A stretch of DNA of 64,000 nucleotides from Paramecium sonneborni (GCA_905182985.1 CAJJDN010000020.1:299890-363889), one strand, 5' to 3'; counted from the stretch's first letter, positions 22,722-35,980 are shown. Numbers and translations are program-made. The notes: generated from the letters alone by a model not told the origin.

Positions 22722-25134
22722 ATGTTTATAAACTATATATAAATAAATTTTATTAATTACAAATATTGTAAGTTTTATAATAAAATGATATATTTAACTT
22801 AAAAAATTTAAAGAATAAATAATATTAATTCTTCAACTAAGTTTACTAAATATTAATCTATTGTGTATTTTTATTTGGATTAATTAAAATTTTATTAATT
22901 TATCAATATTGGTGAATTGAATTTAAAATACTTATTTTAGTTTTATTTGAGTAATTTTTAATAACTAATTTTATTAATCATTCTTAACTTCTGAGTTGAT
23001 TGATTTTAGTTTTTCCAAAAGTCGAGTATTTTTGAAGACATTTATCTGTTTTCTTCATCTTTAATCCAGGTGTGAGCATTTAAATATTATGGATATAGGA
23101 ACAATTTCTAAATATTTGTTTAAAATAAGTATTGCTTTTGCATTTTTATATACAACAATAATCAGTAGTACTAAATATTTTCAATAATTAACCATCTAAA
23201 TTGAGATATAAAAAATATTTATGAACCTTTCAAACTTATTCATAACTTATTTATAAGAATGACATTATTTTTTATTAGGAAATTCTTTATTCTATCAGGA
23301 CTAAATTTTACTATTTTTCATTTTATCATCAACTCTTATAATTATTGTTAAATTCCAAAATTTTAATCAGAATTAGTAGGATCAAACTATAAATTTCAAC
23401 AATTAATTATTATTCTAGTATTGTGGCTTCATGAATGACGGTCTTTAAAGATTTTGAATTTCATCCCAATGGTTTAATTAAATCCCGTGCTATTGCATAT
23501 ATATTATTTTATGTTCAAATCTTGTTTATGACAAATATCCAAATGCTCCAACCTTTTCAAATTTATTATTTTAAAAAATTTTAAATATAACACCTTTTTA
23601 TATTTTTATTCTTTTCCATTTTATTTCAACATTCTTTCAATTTATCTATTAACTCATCAAATTTCATTGTTTGCTTCAGCTTTGCAAATCCATCTTATCA
23701 CTTTTATCTCTTTTATTTTTTTATTATTCACTCAAAATTTAATATGATTAATATTCTAGTTAAAATAAATCAATCTAAAAATACTGCATAAAATCTATTA
23801 TCTGAAATTCGTTCTTTTTAAATTTTACAATTAACTCTTTGTTTTATAAACTTTCCCATCCTGATTCAGTTAAATGATAAACCATCATCATATAAGATAA
23901 TTATAATAGAAATGTATTTATATATATATATATAATTTATTAGAAATTTAAACCAAAAATAAATTATCTTAAAATAAGACCCATGAATCCCCATTTGTTC
24001 TCCTGCTTTTATATCATTTGAACATTTAATTTTGGCAATCCACTTTGTCCAACTTGTCTGTTTTTCTTAATTAATTAAATAAATATAAGTAGAAGTTAAA
24101 TTCATTCAGATTTTAAAAGAGCTTCTAGCATAGATCCTGGAGCTTGAAAAATCCCACAAGAAGATGTGCTGAATTTCGTTAATAAATACTCGTTAGTATT
24201 CACCCATGAGTCTAAGCAATCTTCCTTAATAATTTATATTACTTAGATAATGCGTCGCTGAGCCTTTCTAATTATATTATTTATATTTACCTTATCTTTT
24301 TTTGCTATTTCATGTTGATATTTTTTAAAATTTTATTTTTAATAATGAATTTTTTGGATTTTATTATATTAAGTACACTTAATTTATGAATATAAGTTCT
24401 GCTAGATTTGATAACGTTCAACTCAAAAATAAATATAATAAGATCTAAATTATATATATATTTTATTTTGCTTTACAGTTAAGATGTCTCAAGAGTTCTT
24501 AAGATTTATAGATTCATTTATAACTTCCTAAAGAAACATTCATCGTTCATTAATTTTTATAATTATCTTAACATTTAAATGATTATTTTAGACAAGAGTA
24601 CTTTCTATAGGATAAACATTTTTTAAATATTTCAGGTAATTCTAAACTTTCTTTCTTGAACTTAAAATTTTAAAAAAATTCTTTTCAAAATCTCATTTTC
24701 TTTCCTATTTAGCTAATCCTAAAAATGTTATATTTATTATTAATTCTAAAAAATTGCAAACCTTCTTGAGCTTAAAACAGGTGTTTTAAAATGAATACAA
24801 TATGTTTTATTTAAAAAATTCTTTTAAAATAGTTAATTTATTTTAGTTTCAATTATTTAATGCATTTCAAATTAATAAAATTGAGTATCCTTTTTAATTT
24901 TCCTTTGAAATTTTTATATACTTAAACCAAAATTTCAATCAATAAATATTAAGAATAAAAAAGATATTTTTAAATATCATATCAAACAAGGCTATTTTAG
25001 AAATTTTGATATTAATATTACAGAGATCTGTTCAATAATTATTTAGGCTAATTTAATACCTATTCATTCTATGTAAAATAATAAAATAATATGTATATAT
25101 TATTAAATAATTATTTTACAATATTGAATATAAA
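22722..25134. other. Gene-poor stretch with minus-strand coding relics
   Basis: 2.4 kb without an intact gene. A decayed kinase N-lobe lies at 23415-23560 (own entry). Further minus-strand fragments with coding-like composition occur around 23970-24190 (for example GEQMGIHGSYFK, CGIFQAPGSMLEALLKSE), each interrupted by TGA or frame changes. A TA-rich run lies at 23917-23935. Confidence 0.55.
23415..23560 (-). pseudogene. Protein-kinase N-lobe relic
   Basis: Read on the minus strand: FEKVGAFGYLSQTRFEH (glycine loop with one Gly lost) then, after a frame shift, IYAIARDLIK in place of the VAIK strand, a TGA, and SLKTVIHEATILE, which corresponds to helix C with its conserved Glu. Order and spacing match a kinase N-lobe, but frame changes and TGA rule out function. 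Confidence 0.55.
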
Positions 25135-25455
25135 ATGGGATGCTGCTCTTCAAAAAAATTTTCTATATAAAAAGGATAAAGACCTATATATAAATAGGAA
25201 AGCTTAAAAGCTGAAAATAGTTAAATGTTTAATCTATCTTAAGAAAAATGTTTGGATCAATAGTAAGAATAAGAAACTTCTGGAAAACCTAATCTAAAAA
25301 CAAAGAAAATTAATAAATTAATAAGTCTTAAATATTAAGAGGAAATAATATAAAATAAGGACAATCTTAATGCTGTAGATGATGAATTTTTTTCCTCATA
25401 GAATCAACATAATTTGTATAGAATTGAAAAAAGAAATTCAGACTCTGATTATTGA
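25135..25455 (+). CDS. Small N-myristoylation/palmitoylation-type protein (106 aa)
   Basis: Intronless. It begins MGCCSSKKFS: Gly2 with Ser6 fits N-myristoylation and the adjacent Cys3-Cys4 fits palmitoylation, so a membrane-attached peripheral protein is likely. The rest is hydrophilic, Gln/Lys/Asn-rich and without a recognisable domain, ending RNSDSDY. The next gene but one, at 25877, has a similar lipidation start (MGNSNK). Confidence 0.75.
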
Positions 25456-25658
25456 TGTATAATTTGTATACTTTAGCTAAATTGAAAGATGTAAAATTTA
25501 ACGAATTTGTATTTCAAATTTAATTTTTATTAACTTTAAATTTAGTTAGTATGACAAATTTAAATTACAGCAGAAATAATAATTTATCTTTTCTTTATAT
25601 TTATTAAGCCTAAATGTCCATAATAAATTTTATACTCTGATAAATATCACAATGATCA

Positions 25659-25823
25659 ATGTCATATTATCTTTTGATTTATATAAGATAATAAAAAAAA
25701 TTGAAAATTGTAACCGAATATGAATGGAGAGATTTGTGGGATAAAGGATCTAAAGATTGGGAAAATTAAGAGATTTATCAACGTGAACATAATATTTTGA
25801 TATTGAGAAAATAAATAAACTGA
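25659..25823 (+). CDS. Possible small ORF (54 aa)
   Basis: ATG at 25659, TGA at 25821. The C-terminal part (TEYEWRDLWDKGSKDWENQE) has a Trp-rich, clearly coding-like composition, but the N-terminus is uncertain and an upstream exon is possible. Unknown function. Confidence 0.35.
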
Positions 25824-25876
25824 ATTTATAAGCAAATTTTTAATCTTATTGATATATTATAATTTATTTAATAAAA

Positions 25877-26724
25877 ATGGGTAATAGCAATAAAGTTTAA
25901 CAAAATGTCATTCATATTGAATTTATGAGTGCTAAATAAAAAATAAGAAAGGATAAAGCTTTGATAAAAAATAAAGTTGATTAAAGCCAGAATGAACATC
26001 TCTCGGATATAATATGCGTTTAAGATTTAACTTAGTATTACGAAGTTGACTTTAGATAAACAATACTAACTTCTGATGAAACTATACATGTAAAGGTAAA
26101 ATTATATAAATAATAAAGAAAATTGTTGATCTGGTTGTTAATCCTAATTCAAAGACTCCAAGTAATTTAATTTAAATTAGTGAGTTCTTTAAGTAGAATG
26201 TAAAATCATTTTAAATTTTTTTTAATAACTAAATATACTCTTAAGATGAATAGTAATATTAGTTTGCTTACGAGCCACTCTATATAGAAGTAATTTATAA
26301 CCCAAAACACTGGATGGAAAAGGCTGTTGAGAAATTTAAAACTTATAGTAATAAGCTGATGTCAGCCCTTGCCTTGATTTCAAAATTTGCTTATATAGCT
26401 ATTCCTTTATATACTAGTTTATCTGCTCTATAGCCCTTTGTATTACCAACTTTAAAGACAGCCAAAGTTGCTTTGAAATCAACTTAAAATCCTACTTCAT
26501 AAACTGCTCAAACAGTCATTAAATTTTTGATAAATTAATTAAAGAGAGCTTCCTTTATTGCCGCTCCTATTTTATCACTTTTAGCATAATATATACCAAT
26601 TTCTAAAAATATGGTTGCAGGAATAGGTCTGTACTTTGGTAAAGGAGTTTTATGGAATGTCATCAAATTAGGGGTAACAATATTTTGCCCCTTTTTGGCT
26701 CCATTATTAATGATCTTTGGATGA
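25877..26724 (+). CDS. Myristoylation-type protein with C-terminal hydrophobic segments (274 aa)
   Basis: One 23-nt intron (26096-26118). Starts MGNSNKVQQ, with Gly2 and a small residue at 4 and 6, fitting N-myristoylation. Residues about 1-150 are soluble. From about 160 there are three hydrophobic stretches: LMSALALISKFAYIAIPLY, ASFIAAPILSLLAQYI and, at the very end, FCPFLAPLLMIFG. This suggests a peripheral protein that also embeds in a membrane. No family recognised. Confidence 0.72.
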
Positions 26725-26843
26725 TTAAGGTTATTTTTTATTAATATAATGAATTCTATTAATATAACTATTTATTTAAATTAAAAATATAAGAATTATC
26801 AGGATATATTATGCGATGTTAATATTAAATATTTTTATTAATG

Positions 26844-27833
26844 TCAAATTTATCTATATTTACACCTTTTAATTTTGTCATCTTCTATTATATTCTCATT
26901 GATTATCTTAGTCTTTAAATTAAAATATTCAAACATATTTTGATTTATTTAGTTTTAAGTCATAATTTACTAATTATACTCCTATTAAAAAAACATAAAT
27001 TATAAATAAGAATCATCCTCTTAATTATATGTATGAAATATTTTAGGAGTTATTATTACTTCAAATTTTTAACCATTAAAATTAATTGCTTATAAAGAAC
27101 TATTAACTTGCTAACATGCCCCTTAAAACATTCCTTAAATTAAATTTGAAAATTATTAATTCTCATCAGAAAAACACCAAGGCAATAATCCTGTCTAATT
27201 TATATAATCTTACAAAATCTCTTCATTTATTCCCATTAACTATAAGTATTAACAATTAATGGACTTAATCAAAGTTGTTATTCTACCTTTCTATTTCTTT
27301 TAAATATAAACTGCAAAAGAATTTTTAATGCTGTTTTCATATTCTTAAATTTCTTTCTCAGTAGCAACGGCGATTTTTTCTTTACACAATAATTTGAAAT
27401 GAAATAACTCGAATTTTTCACCTAAAGATGGATGATATTTCTCTAAAGTATTTTTTACAACCTAAAGAGGGGTAAAAGGTCTATCGATTGGCTCAAAATA
27501 AAATACATAATTATTCTGCTGTTTATCATATTTTACTATTCTATAATTATAAGAAATAGGATCTACAGCTAATTCACCTAATTATAAATTGGAATTCCAT
27601 TAAAAAGGAATCATAATATCTGATTCTAATCTAAAAGTTATGTCTAAAGGGATATATGATGGTATTTATTGATTAACTTGAATTATTTATTTAAGCTTAG
27701 AAACATCTATATCACTACCAAATTTGAACTCTATTGTATATTGATTTTTTCTTTTTTCCTTTTTAATTGATTTTGATAAGCAAATTGTTTTTTCTTCCTT
27801 AATATTTTTTTGATTTTTTAGAAAATTAGACAT
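26844..27833 (-). CDS. Gln/Lys-rich protein, unknown (329 aa)
   Basis: Intronless frame from 27833 to 26844. An ordered N-terminal half (YTIEFKFGSDIDVSKLKQII, GELAVDPISYNYRIVKYDK, DRPFTPLQVVKNTLEKYHPS) leads to a Gln-rich C-terminal third with two Cys-containing stretches (TGLLPWCFSDENQQ, GMFQGACQQVNSS). No signal peptide or membrane segment. Unknown function. Confidence 0.75.
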
Positions 27834-28055
27834 ATGTAATAAGTCTTTATTAAATGTGAAAATAATTTGTAAAATGAATTAATATCTTAATAAACAACTT
27901 TTTATTGATATTAAAATCTCGTTATATATAATATTAATTTATTTGATACAAAAAATTAAAAAAAATAATTATTCATATTAAACTATAATGAATATCTAAT
28001 ATAAAAGTAAAATTATGGATAAGATAATTTAATTTTTTGATTTAATAACTTTATT

Positions 28056-30104
28056 TCATTCCTAAGATCTAAGCATGGCAGGTAAAACAGGAATTTAATT
28101 AGCCATATCTTCATCAAACTCAGGCTGAAAGTTAGATTTGGGAGATTCAATGTCAGAAAATTATAATTGCAACTTCATAGGGCTATCTTAAAATATATTT
28201 TCTAATTTTGTAGTGTTGCTGTACAAATTCTCGAAAAACTCTAAAATATCTTCATCAATAATATCAAGAATTTTTTTATCAACCTCTGAGATATCATCTT
28301 TTTATTATATTTTAACATATGCAACGAATGCTTCTTGTAATCTCATAAATTCAGGTTTTTCATCCTATAAAATAACTTTATAAGCTTGTTTAGATTCAAC
28401 TATTTTCATCTTTTTTTAAAAGTCATCTCCGAAAATAGCTTCAGGAATAATAGGTTTAGGTAAATAATTAAACAATTTTTGTTACTATTCATTAAGTAGG
28501 ATTAATTTTAAACGATCTATTTCATATACTTTTGAAATCAAATTAGCTATATCTAATTTGTTCATGAATTTTTCAGTTGCATAATTTATAAGTTATTTTT
28601 CTTTTTTTCTACATCCAAAACTCATTACAATAATATCTCTCATAGATAAGTTAAGAGATTATTTTCTTTATTTTAACAATTAAATCATTTATTAATGATT
28701 ATTAATTTTATCAGTATTTTTAACAAAAATAGATTTGCTCATGGATTTTCCAAGAGATTTTTTACTAGTATAAGATTTCCTACTTTCAAGATCTAATTAT
28801 TAAGAACCTTTAAAATTAGTTTTAGTTGGAAAAGATGATTTTTTCATATCCTCTTTAACTTCATCAATAGAATTAGAACTTTATTATGCTTAAAGAGCTT
28901 CTTAATTTGATTAACTTTCAAATCTAAATAATTTATTTGCCATCTGCAAATTCATGAAGGTTGATGTTACTGGTTATAATAATGCACTCATAGCTAAAAA
29001 TAAAATTTACCAAAGACCACCAACATTTCCAAAGATATCTTAAAGTTTTTAATACTCTCTATTATAAGAAGCTTATCTTGAATCTAAATTTATTATATGT
29101 TAAATAATAAATTAATTGTTATAGTTATCTTAACTTTCTCGATTTTATGATTATACTAATCCATATTCAGTCTGAATATCTTCCATAACATATCCTATAT
29201 CTGTATCAGATTATGTTATTTTAAAGCTTTGGAATATAGATTTTGAAGTTGAATTTGAAAATGTTGTATATTATAAGTTAATTATATCTTTGAATGGAGT
29301 ACCTGGGTTTTTCATTTAAACTAAATTATCAATTAAATGAACGGCATAATATCCTGTTTACAATTCTTTCCAAATTTTCTCAGGTGGGGCACAATCAGTT
29401 TTATTTGTGGTATTTTTACATTATGAAATTGTAATCTATAAATATTAATATACTGTCCCTTAAACTGTCCCTTAAAGTTACTAAAACTTCATAAAATATT
29501 CTTACAGGAGGAGTATTTTGCCACTATTCTACATTAAAACATTAGACAAAACCAAGTTTAATTTTTGAAAAATAAGCTTTTTATAAGTCTGTTACAAAAT
29601 GTTTTTCACTACAGGGTTCTGTTGGGTATTTGGTACAACTAAATTCTATAATTAATTACTTTTAGGATATCACTGTTTTATTAGTGGTTGGGTCTATTAA
29701 TCTTTCTCTTTTACAATTTTATACAGTCATTGTAAAATGAGTACCCAATGTTTATAGAGAACCTAATGATATATTAGCCATTGTGATCCCTATTGTATAA
29801 TTTTTCATCTCCAAAGAATATGCCTATATTTACTATCAAATATTACACTTGTGTCCACTACTTGTTCTTCAGACATTGTTACACGAGGACCTGCTTTAGA
29901 GTATAAATCTTCTAATTAAATCATCATATAAAGAATGCAGACCACTGATATACCAACAGTGAATAAAAATCCCAAAGAAGTTGTAAACTTTTCTTGTTTT
30001 AAAATTTTAAATGCTGGAGGTTGCCCAAATAAGTCCAGACTACTATAAACTTTTTTTAAAAAGTTTTAAGTTGAGTTTTTATTCTTTTTTTGGAATTTAA
30101 GCAT
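28056..30104 (-). CDS. Two-TM ciliate membrane protein, paralogue A (666 aa)
   Basis: Introns at 29824-29846 (23 nt) and 29481-29505 (25 nt). The N-terminal cytosolic motif SSLDLFGQPPAFKILKQE precedes TM1 (LGFLFTVGISVVCILYMM). About 330 lumenal or extracellular residues with Cys pairs (FSCTKYPTEPCSE, SQCKNTTNKTDCAPPE) follow, then TM2 region GGLWQILFLAMSALLQPVTS and NKLFRFE, then about 280 cytosolic residues. The second intron is confirmed by its equivalent in the paralogue at 58377. A 12-bp in-frame tandem repeat next to that intron encodes QGTVQGTV. Function unknown; topology suggests a surface receptor or channel accessory subunit. Confidence 0.82.
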
Positions 30105-31669
30105 TTAATTTAAAATATCTAATTTGTTTTAATTTAAAACTTAAACTTTTTGTATTATATTTGATAAATTTTACTTATCCCATATTTAACACATTAACCA
30201 TGTTATTATATCATTGTTACTCCCTTAAAATTAATTATTAGTAAAAATTATTTCATTAATATTTTATACTATTTATTTTAACATAATTTAAGTATATATA
30301 TTTAATATAATTATCAAAATACTCATTAAACAAATCAATTATTTATTTCTCATTTATAAAATTCTTGAATTCTTATATCTATTATTTTAAAAAAAGATTC
30401 CCATTATTATTTAGACCTTCTATTGCTTATAATATTGAATAAGCTACATAAATTTTTGTTTACATTTTCATATAAGTATTTATGTCTTAATAAAAGCCTT
30501 AGAAATCTAAAATTATTTAACTCTTTGATTTTTTACAATTTAGAACTAATCTGACACAATAATAATTAATATCACTTTTCCTTATTATCTAGACTTATAA
30601 ATTATTCAATATTGTTTCAAGAATTTTCTCTTAAATTATTGCCTTTTTTGAATAAACACTTATGCGTATAATCTTTCATTTCTTCTAGTTTTCTTATCCA
30701 TTAAGTTATCAACTTTCTGATTTCTACATTGATTAAATAAAAGTACTATATTAATTACTCTCTTTAAATCGCTTAAAATATATGATTATTAAAATAATAA
30801 TATCCTTTATTATTAAGACTTTCCCCCAACCTTATATATAGAACTTAAAGCTTTGAATTAGTTTTTAGAGATTCAGATTGATTTACAAGCTTCAGAAGTT
30901 AATTTTATTGAAAAATAATTAATATTGGATGATTGGGAGTAAAAACAATAAGAATCATTTTTAAAGTATTCTTTGATAGGTTGTCTTAGAAAACCAATCT
31001 GTTGGAACTCTTCATAAATCGAGTTTATATAAAAATAGAAATAATGTATATGTTTATTGTTTAGGTCATAATGTAAATTATAGATTTATTCATGATTTAT
31101 TAATATTCTATATATTGTTTGAGATTTGAAAATTCGATTTATTAATTATTTTTTTTTTAAGAATATATAGAAACTTTTTATCATTAGGTATTTAAAGTAT
31201 AAGTTAATTCCTCTATTCTAAATTATAAAAAAGAGAAAAATTCTTGGACAAAAAAAAAAGTTAAATTAAATGTATATTGAAATATAAGGATATTTCAATA
31301 TAACTCTTTTTATAATAAATTTATGATTCTACATTTATAAAAATTTAGTGATTAAATGATAATATATTTTGAACTTTTTAATTAGTATTTGTGATTTTTT
31401 CTCATTTACAAATGTAGATTAATTTTTGTTATAATGTGAATATAATTCAAAATAAAATAATAAAAATGCATTCTTAATAATTCTTAATAATTTTTAAAGA
31501 TTTAAACAAAAAATTGAATATATAATAATGAAATTAATAAGTTGCTAGTAATTTTATTTAAAATGATAGGAAATAAAAGACATTTGTTTATTAAAATGTG
31601 AAATAAGTAGATATGATGATTTATAATCAATAATAATTATATATATATATTATATTAAGTCTTTTTTCG
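30105..31669. other. Gene-poor AT-rich stretch
   Basis: No intact gene seen. At 30840-31070 the plus strand reads about 75 codons of coding-like sequence (FLEIQIDLQASEVNFIEKQL, DDWEQKQQES) without an ATG or spliceable continuation; probably a gene remnant. Confidence 0.5.
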
Positions 31670-33325
31670 ATGGAGTAACTGCTTGAACGATATTAAGAAT
31701 TAGAAAAACGCAATTCTGAGGAATTAGAACATGATAAATCAATAACTTATTTATTATACATAGAAGGATTTAAGTGGGATGATTTAGAAAAAATAAAGAA
31801 AATAAATAAAATTTCACAATCTAAGGTAGAAAAGAGAATAACTTTAGTATAAGATGTAATAATAAAAAAATAGTTTAGTTTGGTATACTAAGGAGAGATG
31901 TGGAGCCACATACAGGAGAAAATGATAATTGTAAGAAGTTGGTAAAAGACATTGATATGCATATAAATTCAATAATGTTTGAGATTGATAAATTGGAATA
32001 GTTGAAATAAAAATCATAGAGATTCTTAAGATTATAAAGTTAACCTAATTTAAAACCAGAGACTGCTCCAACTGATATAATGACTCAAACTGGTGGTTTA
32101 TTTTCAAGTACAAGTGATGGATAGAATAGAATGTATAAAAGCAGTTTTCAATTTTATCGTGCTTAAAGAGATTAATAGATTTAATCACATAATTAAAAAT
32201 GGATAGAGAAATAATATAGCATTTAAAAAAAACTAATAGAAGATGAAAAAGAGTTTTAGAAGTTTCGTTTTGATATTGAAGCAAAGTAAATGAAAGCTGA
32301 AATGAATTTAGAGGAATATTAATAATGGTAAGCTCGATAATTAAAAGAATAAGAAGAATTGAATTCGAAGAGATTACAATTACATAAAGATAGAATGTTA
32401 AAAGATTAATAATATAGATAAGCTGTATTAGAAGATAAGATGTAGAGAAAAGACAAGTAATTATAAAAATAGATGTCATTATTACAGGATTTTCATGAAG
32501 AATAGAAATAGAAAAAGGAGGAACACTTTTTTTAAATTCTTTAAAAGTCTATGGGTGCTTTGAATGATAAAGATAAATTTAATTAATATTAAAAAGAGTA
32601 ATCAGAAAAAAAAGAATTAGAAAATTATAGAAAATTAAAATATATAGAAGAATCAAAATAATGGACAAAGTAATAATTATAAAAATAAGCAGATATAAAG
32701 TAATAAAAAATAGAGAGGGCAAATGTATAATATAATCAGTTTATAATAATAGTAAATATTAGCAACATAAGATATTTAAAGACGAGAGAAATTTGATGAG
32801 AAAGAAAAGAAATAATAAAGTTATATGGATAAATGTAAGATAGTATTTTCAGAGTATTAGAATAAGATTAATAAAGAAAAAGAAGATAAAATGCATAATT
32901 TTTAGATAGTAAGTCTAAATTATGATGTTAGAATAAAGCTATAGAAGATGCGAGTAAAGAATAATTGATTAAGTATCAATTTGAAAGAAGATCAAATAGT
33001 TAGGCTTAGGCTTAGAGATTGAAAGAGAGAAGATTAAAAATATTTTAAGAAGAGAAAGCAGGAGAACATTTAATAAAATAATTAGAGATTAACTAGAGAT
33101 TAAATTAATTAGAATGGGAATAAGAACTAAAAAGAAGAAAGTAATAAATTATAGAAGAAGAGTAAAAATAAAGATAATTAATGATTGAGTATAATTTATA
33201 ATTTAGATTATAGGAATGATGCAAGAGAGACAATGAGAGAAAGAGAAAAGAATGCTAGAAAATTAGAAATTGAAAAAGAAATAAAGGAGAAAGAAATGAA
33301 GACAATCAAGTTTTAGAAGGTTTGA
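31670..33325 (+). CDS. Long Gln/Glu/Lys-rich coiled-coil protein (519 aa)
   Basis: Four introns (31873-31892, 32725-32752, 32909-32931, 33189-33213) give 519 aa. After about 130 residues containing TAPTDIMTQTGGLFSST, the protein is an almost continuous charged coiled coil (QQWQARQLKEQEELNSKRLQ, ERRLKIFQEEKAGEHLIKQL, KNARKLEIEKEIKEKEMK). No other domain. Such proteins are typical of ciliate cytoskeleton, basal body or axoneme, but that is inference from composition alone. Confidence 0.82.
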
Positions 33326-33382
33326 ATAAATTACATTTGATAAGAAAAATTAGTAAAATTTAATTATTTATATTTGAATTTA

Positions 33383-34934
33383 ATGAATAACCAACAACAC
33401 AATTCCAACTGTCAATTCTGTAAATTAAGATAAACCAAATTTATTTAAAAAGAAATACACGAAAAGTATTTAGTTGTTATAATTGAATAGATATTTTGAA
33501 TAGTTCAACTTTTATTTTGCTAAACCTATAACAGAAATATTAGCAAATGTTCCTGTAGATCATGTAATTTTGTTTAAGGATTAATTGTACTTACATGATG
33601 AAAACGAATACATGAAACGTTTTTATTAAAGAGATGAATAAGATCCAAGATTAAAATTACTTAGCAATTTCTATTTTGAGTAACATAAAGTAAAATATGA
33701 AACATAATACAAAAATAGATAACATAACCTAATTTATGTAAAGTTAATGCTCATAAGTTTATGGAGAAAAGATAGAATAAATTGATAAAATTACAATAAA
33801 AAGCATAAAATAGTTAGAATCAACAACCTATCACAAAAAAGATGATTCCAGATCATATTTTTAGTGAGAATTATGTTGAATCTGTATCAGAGTAGTATCG
33901 ACATACTTATTTAGTTCCTATCCGAAGGAACAAATTTCATGGGACAGCAAATCTCATAATATCTATGAGATATCATAAAGTGAAGCATAGAAGTCATTAC
34001 TACCATTAAATAAACCAACTTAATAATAATAATGTTTTATTATTAATACATCTGGAGATCATAATAAATTATTCAATTGTTAAAATGATTAAGAACTTGA
34101 TAGTTTATTTAATGACTTTAATCTTTAGACATCAAAGTAACTATCTACTATTACTAAAATTCCACTAAAAAAGAAAATACCATCAAGTGCAAATGCTAAA
34201 AAGAATCCATCATCTTTATAATCTCAATAACCTAAGATACCTATTCCCCCTTTAAAATTATAAGAGAGTGCTAAATCTTCAACAACTACAGCTCCTAATA
34301 ATAATAATAATAATAATAATAAATCAACTAGTATTTAATCTTTAATGAAAAAATATGATCAAATATTACAGAAAAGATTCTAAGTAAAAGAAATCCTTAC
34401 TGAACGTAATGACACTCGTTATGGTGCTGGTTATGGATCCAGTTGTGGTATTGGTACGTTTCAAGGGGAAGGTGGATCTTCTAAGAAATAAATTACTGAT
34501 GAAATGCTACTTAAACTAATTTAAAATATGAAAAAATCTAAAAATAAATCTGATAATTATCAATTTCATGCCTCTTATAAAAGTGTTATATAATAAGCAT
34601 AAAATGGGCCTACTTAATCATGTACATTTGAAAAGGAAAATGAAAAAAAGAAGAAATATTAAGTTTATTTGGTATTATTTTTGTTATTATTAGGATAGCC
34701 AAAATAAATTAAAAAAAATCCTTCTTAGATGTCTTCTCCTACGACTGTGCAAAAGTAAGTGATTAAAATTATTATAGTACTTGTTCTCCTTCTATGTTAC
34801 TTAGATCACTTTCTAATCCATCTATGGCTCCTTCACCATTGCGTAGATTAGAAATTAAACTTAATCTAAATAAATTAATTCAATAATAAGAACAAGAAAT
34901 TGGTTATTGGACTTAAAGATGCAAAGTTCGTTGA
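33383..34934 (+). CDS. Gln/Ser/Asn-rich protein, unknown (478 aa)
   Basis: Introns at 33466-33490, 33738-33757, 33895-33914, 34672-34698 and 34755-34777 give 478 aa. The N-terminus has a Cys pair (SNCQFCKLRQ). Then comes a structured stretch (FNFYFAKPITEILANVPVDH, DENEYMKRFYQ), a long low-complexity middle with an Asn repeat, and a conserved-looking block RYGAGYGSSCGIGTFQGEGG. Ends Ser/Pro-rich (PSMAPSPLRRLE). The fourth intron could be 36 nt instead of 27 without changing frame. Function unknown. Confidence 0.72.
34302..34322 (+). repeat. AAT trinucleotide run (poly-Asn)
   Basis: Eight AAT codons in frame inside the gene at 33383-34934; a slippage-prone microsatellite coding for poly-Asn. 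Confidence 0.8.
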
Positions 34935-35024
34935 GATTTCATTCAGTCAATTAGTTGATTAAAATACAAATTATGTTTTATAAATTTATTTTAATATACT
35001 AACTACCTTAAAATCAAATTAAGG

Positions 35025-35980
35025 ATGAGCATCAATTATGCCTGTAATGTATTTTAATTATATTTAAAGAATTAAGGAAAACTGGGAGAAGACAATCTGT
35101 AAACACAGATTTTATGCAATATCACAAACTATCCTAAGTATTTAATTGTGAAGTATAAAAGGATAAGACTTTTACAGAATCCTTTCCCGTATCGCTTCAA
35201 AGAACTAAACCAAACTTTAAGAATCAATTATCCCAATTAGAATTGTACAATTCAATATAATAATGAAGCGATGATCATTAAATTGACTTTAAGAATCACC
35301 CATTTACATTTTAAGATAAGACCGATTAAAAAACAGAAGTAACCAAAAAGAAATTTATATTTGATGAACATTAATCAACTAAATAAGGAGAATTTAAGAA
35401 TTTTATGAATGCAATGGATGATTATATAAACTTTTTAAATGAAAGTTCTGATTGTTTAACTTTGAATTCAGAAAATTAGAGTTAGTTAGAAAATATCTTA
35501 TTTGCAAAATTTAACATAATTCGATAAAAACATGAAGAATTAAATAAGAAATACAAGATGGCATAATAAAATTTTAAAACTTAAAGATAATAGAATTAGT
35601 TGCTAAAAAAGTAAATTTTGGAGATTCATTCAGAATTGGATGAAGAAAGATAGAAAAATTGTTTATTGCATGATATCAATGAAAAACTGAAAAAAAAATA
35701 TAGAGATTTATAAAATAAAACACAATTCTTATAAAATTCATTCATGTAAGATCGAATGAAATTCGAACATAAACGATAAAATTAATATTAATAAAGTATT
35801 TCAGTTGATGAAACTGATAGGGGTACAACACAACAAACTTATGAAACAAATGATGATTAATAAAATGTGACAAAATTCTTAAAATCTTAAATGCGGAAGT
35901 TGAAGTAAAACAATTAATAAATTGATGATTATTCTCGTCTTTATAAAAAAATTAGTGAACATAATAATGATGACTTTTGA
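35025..35980 (+). CDS. Coiled-coil protein, unknown (301 aa)
   Basis: Two introns (35044-35069, 26 nt; 35245-35268, 24 nt, which removes an in-frame TGA) give 301 aa. The N-terminal about 100 residues are basic and Phe/Pro-containing (RKTGRRQSVNTDFMQYHK, TFTESFPVSLQRTKPNFK). From about 130 it is a coiled coil (QSQLENILFAKFNIIRQKHE, LDEERQKNCLLHDINEKLKK). Ends SEHNNDDF. No family recognised. Confidence 0.78.

Noticed and set aside
23917..23935. TA dinucleotide run as a telomere or origin signal
   Set aside because: Short microsatellite only; no C4A2/C3A3-type telomeric repeat is present in the window.
29436..29481. 46-nt intron in the two-TM gene
   Set aside because: The paralogue at 58377 has the corresponding residues (QYLQI) as coding sequence; a 25-nt intron at 29481-29505 gives the same frame and matches the paralogue's intron position.
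32045..32479. 144-codon minus-strand ORF, Ile/Leu-rich
   Set aside because: Antisense shadow of the coiled-coil gene at 31670-33325.
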